NCBI RefSeq assembly: GCF_001861355.1
Contig: NZ_MASN01000030.1
Coordinates: 186,001 to 250,000, forward strand
Direction of reading: 5' to 3'
Origin: Natrialba sp. SSL1
Lineage (GTDB): Archaea > Halobacteriota > Halobacteria > Halobacteriales > Natrialbaceae
DNA: 64,000 bases
The notes under the pieces are model-generated. The model saw nothing but the letters and a program-made list of their open reading frames with translations, did no database searches and was not told where the DNA came from. A program made the translations under genes and the position numbers. The stretch's first letter is position 1; the number at the start of each line of letters is the position of its first letter. Below, in pieces: positions 45,606-54,659 of this stretch.

Positions 45606-47239
45606 ATGCCCAGAACAGACGGCGGAGCGTCCCGTCTCGAGGCCGCTACCGACCCAACGGGAACCGGGTCGGCGTCGGTCACGGACGCGGACGTCGACGC
45701 CATTACGAACGCCGGCGTCGACCCCGCGAGCGTCGACCGCGCGAGCGACCTCGTGTCACTGGACGCCGACGACGAGGCCCGACTCGAGTCGCTCTCGGAA
45801 CTCTTCGCCGACAATCGCACAGCCCTCGCCGCGGCATCCGCCGACGCCGCCTGCCGCGACCCTGCGGTTTCGAGTGCACTCACAGACCAGCGGGAGGCGA
45901 GCCAGGAGGAACTCGAGTCCGCCCAGGCTGCACTCGTCGACGCCGCGGCGAACGGGCGGGCCGACGCGGATGTGTTCGCAGCGCGGTTCGAGTCGCCGGC
46001 TGTCGGAACCCTTCTCGCGGCGGGTCCTGAAGCGTACATCGGCTCGTTCGGTGCGTACTACGAGGGCGCACTCGAGGCGATTGCTGCGGACGTGAAAGCA
46101 GAAGTTGGGGGCGAGGTCGAATCCGAGTTTGCAGCCGAACTCGAGTCCGATGCCGATACCGACGGCGAGACGGCGGACGATGTGGAGACGGCAGTAGACG
46201 ACGCCGTCGAGACCGTCGTCGAACGGACCCTTTCGCTCCTGCGTCACAGTCTCGTCGATCAGCAGCTCGCGATGGAGACCTACGCCAGCGCACAGCACAC
46301 ACAGCGGGCGGCCGACAAGGAGCGGATCGCAGAGTACGAAGCACAGCTCCAAGACCAGCTCGAGACGAAGCGCAACCGTGAGGCCGTTGGCGACCGCATT
46401 CAGGAGACGCTTCGCGAGGTCGCAGATTCGACGGACGACGTGACCGACCGAACCGCAGAGATCACCGATCTCGCGGACGACCAGTCGGCGTCGATGAACG
46501 AGATCGCGAGCGAGGTGTCCGGGCTGTCGGCGACGGTCGAGGAGATCGCCTCGAACGCCGAGGAGGTTAGTGCGACCAGCGAGCGCGCCGAGGAGATCGC
46601 AAGCGACACCACGGAAACAGCGGAGGAAGCGATCGATCAGATCGAAGACGTCGAGGACGCAACCGACGAGGTAACCGAGGACGTCGAGGATCTGCGCGAG
46701 AGCGTCCAGAAGATCGACGAAATCGTCGACGTGATCAACGACATCGCCGACCAGACGAATTTGCTCGCGCTCAACGCCTCGATCGAGGCGGCGACGGCCG
46801 GCGAGGCCGGCGACGGCTTCGCGGTCGTCGCAAACGAGGTCAAGTCACTGGCCGAGGAATCCCAGGAGGAAGCCAAGAACATCGAGCGGATGATCGACCA
46901 GATCCAGGCAGATACCGAGGAGACGGTCGACAGTCTCGATACAGCAAACGAGGCGTCTCCACTGGTGTCGACCTGGTCGAAGACACAGTCGACAACTTAG
47001 AGCGAATCGAAGAATCCGTCCAGGAGGCGAGTACGGGCATCCAGGAGGTCGCGACCGCGACCGACGACCAAGCTGCGAGTACTGAGGAGGTCGCAAGCAT
47101 GACCGACACTGCGATGGACAAATCCCAGCAGGTCGCCAACGGTCTCGAAGCCATCGAGCACCACGCCGAGACCGTCGACGAACTGGTCGACGATGTCGAG
47201 GGCGACGTTCGTCGTCTGTCGACGGACGACCACAGCTGA
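45606..47239 (+). pseudogene. HemAT-like soluble transducer, frameshifted and lacking the heme histidine
   Basis: The intact frame stops at 47000 (464 residues). Aligned to the HemAT gene at 48.2 kb, the two run in parallel until 46952. There 11 bases (46953-46963) replace 12 (49461-49472), shifting the frame. Beyond this the other frame encodes the expected signalling-domain end up to a TGA at 47239, which would give about 544 residues. The N-terminal domain matches the HemAT globin ([16 protein letters not shown] against [16 protein letters not shown]), but the proximal His position is Gly134. The remaining protein would have a methyl-accepting domain with a replaced C-terminal end. A sequencing error is not excluded. 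Confidence 0.82.
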
Positions 47240-47265
47240 GGTGCGGCCTCTGCGGGTCACGACTT

Positions 47266-47335
47266 CGAACGCCGATTGCCGACTGCCGACTGCCGAACAC
47301 CGATTGCCGAACACAACGCCGAACACCGAACTGCC
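47266..47335. repeat. GCCGA-type low-complexity repeat before the second cheW
   Basis: The sequence is built from short units such as CCGATTGCCGA, CTGCCGA and CCGAACA in tandem. It lies between the pseudogene end and the cheW start and merges into an Asn/Thr codon repeat inside the gene. Confidence 0.5.
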
Positions 47336-47902
47336 ATGGTATCCACGAATCAACCCAACGCAACACAATCGAACGCGACTGAAGAAACGAATACCAACGC
47401 CGACACCAACACAAACCCAAATACGAATACGAACACGAACACCAACGCCAACGCCACCAGCACAACCGCCAACGCCGACACCGACACCCCCGACGAACTC
47501 ACCGTCCACGTACTTGAGTTCGACCTCGGTGAAAACCGCTACTGTGTCGACATCGGCTACGTCGCGGAGATCGTCAACACGGACGAACTGACCGCGATTC
47601 CGAACACTCCCGACCACGTCGAGGGCGTGATGGACCTCCGTGGCGAAACGACGAAGATCGTCAACCTGCGAACGATCTTTGGCGAGAACGACAGCGACGA
47701 ACTCGGGAATCGAATCATCGTCTTCAAGCGAAAGCGCGATTCGACCGACCGGATCGGCTGGCTCGCAGACGAGGTACGCCAGGTACGCAAGATCGACGCG
47801 ACAGCAGTCGACACCGCCGTTGACGGCGAGGGGATCGCTGGCATCGTTCGACAGGAAGACGAATTCGTGCTGTGGATTGATCCGACCGACGTTCGCGTTT
47901 AA
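47336..47902 (+). CDS. cheW: CheW adaptor with an Asn/Thr repeat arm
   Basis: This 188-residue protein has a CheW domain at about 50-185 (VLEFDLGENRYCVDI, NTPDHVEGVMDLRGETTKIVNL). The first 50 residues are a run of Asn-Thr and Asn-Ala dipeptides from a simple DNA repeat. This is unusual in a proteome where linkers are normally Asp/Glu-rich. ATG 47336 is used; the frame opens at 47276 but those residues come from the non-coding repeat. It is placed between the broken and intact HemAT genes, so it may serve those transducers. Confidence 0.92.
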   Translation: MVSTNQPNATQSNATEETNTNADTNTNPNTNTNTNTNANATSTTANADTDTPDELTVHVLEFDLGENRYCVDIGYVAEIVNTDELTAIPNTPDHVEGVMDLRGETTKIVNLRTIFGENDSDELGNRIIVFKRKRDSTDRIGWLADEVRQVRKIDATAVDTAVDGEGIAGIVRQEDEFVLWIDPTDVRV

Positions 47903-48130
47903 CGTTCGCTTCGGCCCAGAATACGATTCGCTGTGGGACTGGTTCGACACGGTGACTCGTTACGGTACGATATCACGGTTCCCTACGAGAACGCGTTTCG
48001 GTCGGTAGGCCAGCCCGGACTCGAGTACGATCGGCAAAGCGTCCACTGTTTTCTGCTACCACTCAGGTATCATACCCGATGAAACAGCTAACAGGCGGCT
48101 TGTTCTCCGTCGAAACATCGCCCTGCCAAT

Positions 48131-48140
48131 AAGTATATGG
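48131..48140 (+). promoter_or_regulatory. TATA box of the HemAT gene
   Basis: AAGTATATGG lies about 30 bases before ATG 48165 and abuts an in-frame ATG at 48141. Its position argues for the later start. Confidence 0.55.
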
Positions 48141-48164
48141 ATGACTCGACGGAACATCGAGACA

Positions 48165-49751
48165 ATGCCGACTCACCAGACGGAGCGCCAGTCGCAGTTC
48201 AAAATCGACGAGAGCAACAGACGACAGGTCGATGGAGAATCACTCGCCGCACGGATCGGACTTGACCGTCGCGAAATCGAGTGGCGAAAAGAGTTCGTCG
48301 GCTTCGACAGCGCGGATGAAGACCGACTCGAGTCGATGGCACCGCTGTTCGAGGAGATTGCAGACGACCTCGTCGACGAGTTCTACGCCCATCTGCAGTC
48401 GAACACAGAGGCGACCGCTGTTCTCAATTCCTCGTCGAAAGCTGTCGACGCACTCGAGAAGACCCAGTACGAGTATCTACTCGATCTCGGGCGCGGCGAA
48501 TACGGAACCGAGTACGCTGAGCGTCGTGCCAGAATTGGCAAAATCCACGATATGCTGGATATGGGGCCGAAGTTCTACCTCGGCGGCTATTCGATCTACT
48601 ACGAAGGAATTCTGACGGCACTTGCTGAGGATGCGACGGACGAGCTTGCCGGTGAGACTGTTTCGGAGACACCTGCCACGGAGTCGTCTGCGTCTGCAGG
48701 CGAGGAACACACGCCAGACACGGCGCAGGACGAGCCACTCGTGCCGCTCTCGGAGGCCCAGGCGATGGTCGACGGCGTCGTCGAACAGTCGCTCTCCGTG
48801 CTCAAACTCCTGAACGTCGACCAGCAGATCGCGATGGATACCTACATCGACGCCTACGCCGATATCGAGGACGAACTCGAGCACCGACGCGAGGTCTCGA
48901 AGAACGTCCAGTCATCGGTCAGCGACCTTCGCGAGAGTTCGTCGGAGGTTTCGGAGCGCTCCGAGGAGATTAACGACCTGGCCGCGAAGCAGTCCAACGC
49001 GGTTGGCGAGATTTCGAGCGAGGTCGCCGGACTGTCGGCGACGGTCGAGGAGATCGCCTCGAACGCCGAGGAGGTCAGCGCGACCAGCGAGCGCGCCGAG
49101 GAGATCGCAAGCGACACCACGGAGACCGCCGAGGAAGCCATCGACAAGATGGAGGTCGTCGACGACGCTGCGGACGAGGTCACCGACGATGTCGAGGATC
49201 TGCGCGAGAGCGTCCAGAAGATCGACGAGATCGTCGACGTGATCAACGACATCGCCGACCAGACCAATCTCCTCGCGCTCAACGCCTCGATCGAGGCGGC
49301 GACGGCCGGCGAGGCCGGCGACGGCTTCGCAGTCGTCGCAAACGAGGTCAAGTCCCTGGCCGAGGAGTCCCAGGAGGAAGCCAAGAACATCGAGCGGATG
49401 ATCGACCAGATCCAGGCAGATACCGAGGAGACGGTCGACAGCCTCGAGACGGCAAACGAGGAGATCGAAAGCGGTGTCGACCTGGTCGAGGAGACGGTCG
49501 ACAACTTAGAGCGAATCGAAGAATCCGTCCAGGAGGCGAGTACGGGCATCCAGGAGGTCGCAACGGCAACCGACGACCAGGCTGCGAGTACTGAGGAGGT
49601 CGCAAGCATGGCCGACACCGCAATGGAACAGTCACACGAGGTCACAACCGAAATCGAGGCGATCGTCGACCAGAACGAGCAAGTCGAAGAGATCGTCGAC
49701 AAGATCGAGTCCGAAGTCGCCCGACTCGCCGACGAGATGTCCTCGTCGTAG
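48165..49751 (+). CDS. hemAT: HemAT globin-coupled aerotaxis transducer
   Basis: This 528-residue soluble transducer has a globin-coupled sensor at about 25-210 with the proximal heme ligand His128 in [21 protein letters not shown], split here as RIGKIH then GPKFYLGG. A linker and a methyl-accepting signalling domain at about 250-528 follow, with the hairpin tip [15 protein letters not shown]. HemAT binds O2 and steers cells away from or toward oxygen through CheA. It matches Halobacterium HemAT as I recall it ([22 protein letters not shown]). No membrane helix is present. The signalling half is nearly identical to that of the broken paralogue upstream. Confidence 0.95.
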   Translation: MPTHQTERQSQFKIDESNRRQVDGESLAARIGLDRREIEWRKEFVGFDSADEDRLESMAPLFEEIADDLVDEFYAHLQSNTEATAVLNSSSKAVDALEKTQYEYLLDLGRGEYGTEYAERRARIGKIHDMLDMGPKFYLGGYSIYYEGILTALAEDATDELAGETVSETPATESSASAGEEHTPDTAQDEPLVPLSEAQAMVDGVVEQSLSVLKLLNVDQQIAMDTYIDAYADIEDELEHRREVSKNVQSSVSDLRESSSEVSERSEEINDLAAKQSNAVGEISSEVAGLSATVEEIASNAEEVSATSERAEEIASDTTETAEEAIDKMEVVDDAADEVTDDVEDLRESVQKIDEIVDVINDIADQTNLLALNASIEAATAGEAGDGFAVVANEVKSLAEESQEEAKNIERMIDQIQADTEETVDSLETANEEIESGVDLVEETVDNLERIEESVQEASTGIQEVATATDDQAASTEEVASMADTAMEQSHEVTTEIEAIVDQNEQVEEIVDKIESEVARLADEMSSS

Positions 49752-49799
49752 CTCACAGCAGTACGCTCGTCGCTCTCGAGTTCAAACTAACTACTGACA

Positions 49800-49853
49800 C
49801 CGGTTCCGACACCAGTACCGGTTCCGACACCAGCACCGACACCGAAACCAGCA
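49800..49853. repeat. 18-bp tandem repeat, three units
   Basis: CCGGTTCCGACACCAGTA (49800-49817), CCGGTTCCGACACCAGCA (49818-49835) and the diverged CCGACACCGAAACCAGCA (49836-49853) follow each other. They lie between the convergent hemAT and opsin-like genes. Confidence 0.7.
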
Positions 49854-49875
49854 GCAGCACCCACAACCGTACCGC

Positions 49876-50628
49876 TCAGTCCGCAGACTGAACCGACCCA
49901 GTCGTGGCACCGTCAGTACTCGAACTCGAGTTCACCGCGGCTGTTGCGGGTCGATCGTCGGTGGCGTCTGCGAGTGCGTCCGTACTGCGGAGCACCAGTC
50001 CGCCGAAGCCGGCGAGCCAGACGATGTCGAGGTAGGTCGCGAGCGTCTGGCCGACGAAGGCGTCGGTGAACGCGAGGTTCTGTGCGGAGAGCATACCGGT
50101 TGCGAGCAGCCCGACGAAGACGAGGACGGTCAGGTTCCTGAGTCGACTGAACAGGAGCGTGCGCTCGCTGCTCACGGTCTGTGCCTGGCGTGCGAGCGGG
50201 CCGTACAGGGTAGCGCCCATTACGCCGACGCCGGCGACGATCGCGAGTGAGATGACGGTCCCGGCCGTGCCGCCGAGAATCCAGCTCCCCACAGTCGCCC
50301 AGAGACTCAGCAGAATCCCGCCGAGCAGGGCGAGTGTGTACCGCCGTTCGGCACCGGATATCAGCCCGATCACAGAGGCGACGGCACCCCAGGCGATCGA
50401 GTAGCCGAGGAACCGGGCGACAGACTCGTCGCGGCCGGTCGTCGAGACGGTGAGAACGCCCGCAGCCATCAGCAGGTACGTGACACACATCACGCCGGAG
50501 GCGGCGACGACCGCATACCCGAGACGCCGTGATCCGGCCTCGAGTCGGCGGACCCATAGCAGGAAGAGAGTCGTCATTGCTGCAAGAATCGTGCTCGTCA
50601 GTACGAAGGTTGTCGTGTGGTCAATCAT
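49876..50628 (-). CDS. Lysine-less sensory rhodopsin II-like membrane protein (opsin A)
   Basis: This 250-residue protein has seven predicted helices (about residues 6-27, 35-60, 71-91, 96-116, 120-142, 160-182 and 192-215). It keeps rhodopsin landmarks: Tyr51, ARF with Arg72, SRLRNLTV at 161-168, Tyr199, Asp201 and GFG at 207-209. It aligns to Natronomonas SRII without gaps, so numbers agree. Lys205, which binds retinal, is Leu. The counterion Asp75 is Gly, Trp171 is Phe, Tyr174 is Leu, Trp178 is Gly and Thr204 is Trp. Retinal binding through a Schiff base is therefore impossible. The gene follows the HtrII-like transducer gene, 154 bases downstream. A Ser/Asp-rich tail ends the protein. Confidence 0.85.
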   Translation of the reverse strand: MIDHTTTFVLTSTILAAMTTLFLLWVRRLEAGSRRLGYAVVAASGVMCVTYLLMAAGVLTVSTTGRDESVARFLGYSIAWGAVASVIGLISGAERRYTLALLGGILLSLWATVGSWILGGTAGTVISLAIVAGVGVMGATLYGPLARQAQTVSSERTLLFSRLRNLTVLVFVGLLATGMLSAQNLAFTDAFVGQTLATYLDIVWLAGFGGLVLRSTDALADATDDRPATAAVNSSSSTDGATTGSVQSAD

Positions 50629-50629
50629 T

Positions 50630-50720
50630 GTCGTGGTAGTAGTGTCGTAGTCGTGGTGTTTCGTGCTGTCGTAGTCGTAGTGTCGTCGCGGTATCGTCGT
50701 ACCGTCGTCGTCGAATCGTC
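50630..50720. repeat. GTCGTA/GTCGTG simple-sequence tract
   Basis: The stretch is made of irregular repeats of GTCGTAGTCGTGGT-like units. It lies directly upstream of the opsin A start on the minus strand. No conserved TATA box is clear within it, so opsin A may be read from the transducer promoter. Confidence 0.5.
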
Positions 50721-50782
50721 AGCAGCCATATACCGAGTGAGACGGTAGGAAAGCCACTCCAGAACCGCGATCGACGCCAGCG

Positions 50783-52423
50783 TTAGTCGTCTCCAACTCC
50801 CGCAGGGGCCGCCATCGCCGACTGGGCCTGCCGATCGATCGTAAACGTCTCCATCAACTCGTTCAGCCGCTGTGCCTGCTCGTCCAGATCGCCCGCCATC
50901 GTCGAGACGCTCTCCGTCGTCGCCGTCGTCTCCTCGGAGGCTGCTGCGACCTGCTCGGCCTGACTGCTCGTCTCCGCCGACACGCTCGTCACGTCGTCGA
51001 CGATCGTCGCAAGCTCCTGTGCCGAACTCGCCTGGTCGTCCGCCGTCTGCGTAATCTCCTGAATACTCGCGTCCATCTGGTCCGCCTCGGAACTGATCGT
51101 CTCGAGTTGGGACTGCAGCTCGTCGACGCGCGTCGCCGTCGTCTTGATGTTCGAGTCGACCATCGTGATCTCCTCCGCCGTCGTCCCCGTCCGATCACGG
51201 ATGGACTCGAGTGTCCCCTCGATTTCCTCGACGGCGTCCATGGTTTCCTCGGCGAGCGACTTGATCTCGTTCGCGACGACGGCGAAGCCGTCCCCGCTCT
51301 CGTCGGCGCGGGCGGCTTCGACGTTCGCGTTGAGCGCGAGTAGATTGGTCTGGTCGGCGATGTCGTCGATGAGCGAGATCACTTCGCCGATCTGGTCGGC
51401 CTCCTCGTTGAGTTCCTCGACCGTTTCGACGACGGTTTCGGTCGTCTCGACGAGCTGGTCGATGTTCTGTGCGGCGTCGGCTGCCGCATCCTGGCCGTCG
51501 TCTGCGAGCGTCGCCATCCCTTCGGACTGGGTTGCGATCTCGGAGGTCGTCGCTGCGACTTCCTCGGTGGCCGCCGAGAGGTCGCTGACCTCGCTGGCGG
51601 CGAGTTCGAGATCCTCGGTCTGGCTCGTCGCGCCGTCTGCGATCTCCTGGACCGACTCGGCGACTTCCTGGCTGGCTGCGCGGATCTGCTGGCTCGACCC
51701 CTGCAGGTCGCCGGACATCTCGTCGACCGTTTCGCTTGCGTCCTGCACTTCGGCGACGACGTCGCCAATCCGATCGAGCATCCGGTTGAACGACTCCGCA
51801 ATCGCCCGCATCGCCTCGTCGTCCGTCTGCGGGTCGAGTCGTCGACTGAGGTCGCCGGCAGCACACTCGTCCATCACGTCCGAGAAGCGCTGGGCTTCGG
51901 CGACGAGTTCCTGATTCTGCTGTTCGGCCTGATGCTGGAGTTCCTGAATCCGCTCGCGTTCCTCCTCGAGCTGGGCGGCCTGCTCCTCGGCTTCCTGCTG
52001 GGCCGTCTCGGCGCGTTCCTGTTCGGCCTCGACCTCTTCGAGTGTCGTCTCGAGTGAGTCGCGCATCGCACCGACCGAGTCGTAGAGCTGGCCGATCTCG
52101 TCGACCCGATTGGTTTCGAGGTCGACGTCGAACGTCCCGTCGCCGATCTGCTCGGTTCGCTCGCCGAGCTGGCGCAGCGACAGGGCGACGTTTCCGCCGA
52201 GAACGATCCCGACGAGCCCGAGGTTGACCGAGAAAATAACGAGTAGGCCGGTCAGTCCGGCGATGGCGCGTTCCTGCAGTCCCTCGGTCGGGCCGTTGAC
52301 GATGTGGAGTCCAAACAGGACACCGAACCCGATCGTCACGACGGCGACGAAACCGAGCGCACCGGCTATCTTGACACTGTACTGGCGGCGAATCCGTGCT
52401 GGTAGTAGTGAATCGAATTGCAT
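50783..52423 (-). CDS. HtrII-like membrane transducer (methyl-accepting), partner candidate for opsin-like proteins
   Basis: This 546-residue transducer has only two membrane helices (about residues 18-39 and 54-76) joined by a loop of about 14 residues, so it has no sensor domain of its own. A HAMP region follows (about 77-130, [22 protein letters not shown]), then a long Glu/Gln coiled coil, a second HAMP-like part ([16 protein letters not shown]) and the signalling hairpin tip ([15 protein letters not shown]). This plan, and many residues as I recall them, match Natronomonas HtrII (LLPSRVR start, GINLGLVAATLGG helix). The helix-2 Asn that contacts SRII is present as Asn67 in SVNLGLVG. Such transducers depend on a membrane partner for input, and the two flanking opsin-like genes are the evident candidates. 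Confidence 0.92.
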   Translation of the reverse strand: MQFDSLLPARIRRQYSVKIAGALGFVAVVTIGFGVLFGLHIVNGPTEGLQERAIAGLTGLLVIFSVNLGLVGIVLGGNVALSLRQLGERTEQIGDGTFDVDLETNRVDEIGQLYDSVGAMRDSLETTLEEVEAEQERAETAQQEAEEQAAQLEEERERIQELQHQAEQQNQELVAEAQRFSDVMDECAAGDLSRRLDPQTDDEAMRAIAESFNRMLDRIGDVVAEVQDASETVDEMSGDLQGSSQQIRAASQEVAESVQEIADGATSQTEDLELAASEVSDLSAATEEVAATTSEIATQSEGMATLADDGQDAAADAAQNIDQLVETTETVVETVEELNEEADQIGEVISLIDDIADQTNLLALNANVEAARADESGDGFAVVANEIKSLAEETMDAVEEIEGTLESIRDRTGTTAEEITMVDSNIKTTATRVDELQSQLETISSEADQMDASIQEITQTADDQASSAQELATIVDDVTSVSAETSSQAEQVAAASEETTATTESVSTMAGDLDEQAQRLNELMETFTIDRQAQSAMAAPAGVGDD

Positions 52424-52655
52424 CCCGTGGTCTCCCCTCTCGTACCGCTGGAGTCAGCGCATCTGATCAGTCAACACACTGACTCCCGCCTTGCAGTAGA
52501 CGTCTCACTACCCCCACATAATCGTTATTGCCACCGCGGTCGCTTCCACCATACCTAGCTATCGCTCACCACATGCCACGACGAGCGCCATCACAATCCC
52601 GGAACTGTCCTACACGAATCTAACACAGCAATTCATAGCCACACCGCTTGCGCAC

Positions 52656-53462
52656 TCAGTCGCTCTCCGTCGCGTTCGAGCCGGGTGTCTGTGCCCCCGT
52701 TCCACCTGTACCCGACCGGTCTCCACTCGAGTGTCCCGTGCTCGAATCGCCCACGCTCGACCCACCCCCGACCGCGCCCCACGAGACAAGCGGCCCGGTG
52801 GACGCGAGTGCCTCGGTGTTTCGTGCGAGGAGGAGCCCGAATCCGAACAGGAAGACGAGATCGACGTACGTTGCGGCGAGTTGGCCGACGACAGCGTCGG
52901 TGAGCCCGAGCGTCTGTTCGGAGAGTGCCCCGAGGACGATGAGGCTGGCCCAGACGAGCAACAGCAGGTTTCTGAGCTTTCCGTAGAGGAGCGTCCGCTC
53001 GGCGTGAACCGCGCTGGCGGCGCGTGCCATCGGTCCAAGCAGGAGCACTGTGACGCCGAGGAACGAACCGAGGATGAGCCCGGTGGCGAGCAGTTCTCCT
53101 GTCCCGCTCAGGATCCAGCTCGCGAGCGTCCCCCAGACTGCGACCAGATTCCCACCCACGAGGAGGAGTGTCTGTCGCCGTCGTGCGCCCGCGAGCGCAC
53201 CGATAACGAGACTACTGGTCGTCATCACGACCGTATACCCGAGGAACCGGGCAGCCGATTCCTCGCGGCCGGAGGTCACGACGGTCAACGCATCCGCTGC
53301 CATGAGCAGGTACGCAGTGCCCATGCTGGCACAGGCGAGTGCAATCGCGTAGCCAAACTGCCGTGTGGTCGCTGGCAACCGCCGTGTGCCGAGTGTGAAG
53401 CCACCGGCCCCGAGGAGTAACAGTACCCCCGAGCCCGCGAGAATCGGCTCGCTCGCGATCAT
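52656..53462 (-). CDS. Lysine-less sensory rhodopsin II-like membrane protein (opsin B)
   Basis: This 268-residue paralogue of opsin A aligns to it without gaps over the first 215 residues. It keeps Tyr51, Arg72 in ARFLGY, KLRNL at 162-166, Trp171, Tyr199, Asp201 and GFG at 207-209. As in opsin A, the retinal lysine 205 is Leu, the counterion 75 is Gly and position 204 is aromatic (Phe). The C-terminal 45 residues are Gly/Ser/Thr-rich. ATG 53462 is chosen over an upstream GTG because GGTGATC lies 6 bases before it and the N-terminus then matches opsin A. It is encoded upstream of the HtrII-like gene on the same strand, 232 bases apart. Confidence 0.85.
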   Translation of the reverse strand: MIASEPILAGSGVLLLLGAGGFTLGTRRLPATTRQFGYAIALACASMGTAYLLMAADALTVVTSGREESAARFLGYTVVMTTSSLVIGALAGARRRQTLLLVGGNLVAVWGTLASWILSGTGELLATGLILGSFLGVTVLLLGPMARAASAVHAERTLLYGKLRNLLLLVWASLIVLGALSEQTLGLTDAVVGQLAATYVDLVFLFGFGLLLARNTEALASTGPLVSWGAVGGGSSVGDSSTGHSSGDRSGTGGTGAQTPGSNATESD

Positions 53463-53810
53463 CGGTGGATCACCGAGGGGAGATAGCCGGCTGCGTGTTG
53501 TCGCTGTGCCCACCCATCGAGCGTCGGCTGTCGGTCCGTGTTGTCGACCCGATACCACCGTCCGTCTCGTCGACTCCGTCGCGGATCACTGAGTTCTGTC
53601 AGAGAGACCCACCCGGTTGTGATGGGTTGTCAACACACATAATGATTTGTGAATCTACACTTCTTGGCCGGTTTTTCAGCGTGAACAGCGCCTCGTTCGT
53701 TTCGACCCGGAGCCCGCCTGTGATTTTCCCGCGCTTGGTCACACATATAACAATAAAAACATATGCAGATCAACTACTACAGAGGTGTAAGAGAGCTACA
53801 CAGTGTCGTA
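53463..53810. other. Divergent intergenic region between opsin B and cheR
   Basis: No gene is supported here. The stretch is AT-rich at 53630-53770 with TATA-like words on both strands (ACATAATGATTTGTG near 53636; ACATATAACAATAAAAACATATG near 53742). It probably holds the promoters of opsin B and of cheR. Confidence 0.45.
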
Positions 53811-53820
53811 AGGTTATTAT
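53811..53820 (+). promoter_or_regulatory. TATA-like element before cheR
   Basis: AGGTTATTAT lies about 34 bases before GTG 53850. It is the closest AT-rich element to the proposed start. Confidence 0.4.
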
Positions 53821-53849
53821 TGCACGGAATCTGAAAGTTGTGTATAACC

Positions 53850-54659
53850 GTGCCCGCCGATGACTCGTTCCGCGCTCTCCTCGACTATATGGAAACCGAA
53901 CTTGGATTCTCGACCAGCCACTACAACGATAGCTACCTCGACCGACGAGTCACGGCCCGACTTCGACGGACGAAGTGCGACGACTACGACGACTACTTCG
54001 ATCAACTTCGAACCGACCCCGACGAGCAGGCAGCCCTGCTCGACTCGATGAGCATCAACGTCACCGGCTTCTTTCGCAACCCCGAAGTCTGGGACGGCAT
54101 CCGTGACGTCCTTCGCACCCTCTCCGCGCGCGAACGACAGGTCTCGATCTGGAGCGCCGCCTGCGCCGACGGCCGCGAACCCTACTCGCTCTCGATGCTC
54201 ATCCACGCCGACCCCCAGATCGACGAATCCGCCGTCGACATCGTCGCCACTGACATCAGCGAGGACGCCCTCGACGTCGCCCGCGACGGCGTCTACGAGG
54301 AGTCACGAACGACCGATCTCGGCGGGGAACTCGAGTACCTCTCGAACTACGAGCAGTACGTCGACCACGACCAAGACGAGGGAGTCTATCGCGTGCGCGA
54401 CCGAGTCAAGCGACCGGTGACCTTCGAGCGCCACGATCTGATCAGCGGGGCGTCGAAGTCCGGGTTCAATCTGGTGACGTGCCGAAATCTGTTCATCTAC
54501 ATCGATACGGAGTACAAGCGATCGATGCTCGAAACGATTGCCAACTCCCTTCGGGAGGGTGGCTATCTCGTGATCGGCAAGAGCGAGACGATTCCGCCGT
54601 CGTTGAAGTCGACGTTCGAGGCGACGGACAACCGCCATCGAATCTATCGGCGGACGTGA
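53850..54659 (+). CDS. cheR: Chemotaxis protein methyltransferase CheR
   Basis: This 269-residue enzyme methylates transducer glutamates with S-adenosylmethionine. It has the N-terminal helical domain (SYLDRRVTARLRRTKC, MSINVTGFFRNPEVWD) and the SAM-binding domain (WSAACADGREPYSLSM, IVATDISEDALDVAR, LVTCRNLFIYID). The start is probably GTG 53850, giving MPADDSFRALLDYME. It opposes CheB in adaptation. It is transcribed away from the opsin B gene. Confidence 0.95.
   Translation: MPADDSFRALLDYMETELGFSTSHYNDSYLDRRVTARLRRTKCDDYDDYFDQLRTDPDEQAALLDSMSINVTGFFRNPEVWDGIRDVLRTLSARERQVSIWSAACADGREPYSLSMLIHADPQIDESAVDIVATDISEDALDVARDGVYEESRTTDLGGELEYLSNYEQYVDHDQDEGVYRVRDRVKRPVTFERHDLISGASKSGFNLVTCRNLFIYIDTEYKRSMLETIANSLREGGYLVIGKSETIPPSLKSTFEATDNRHRIYRRT

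Noticed and set aside
50900-52466. Ser-rich plus-strand ORFs opposite the transducer gene
   Set aside because: These are antisense shadows of the coiled-coil transducer.
49876-53462. Ordinary light-sensing sensory rhodopsins or proton pumps
   Set aside because: Both proteins lack the retinal-binding lysine and the counterion aspartate, so classical light sensing or pumping is excluded.
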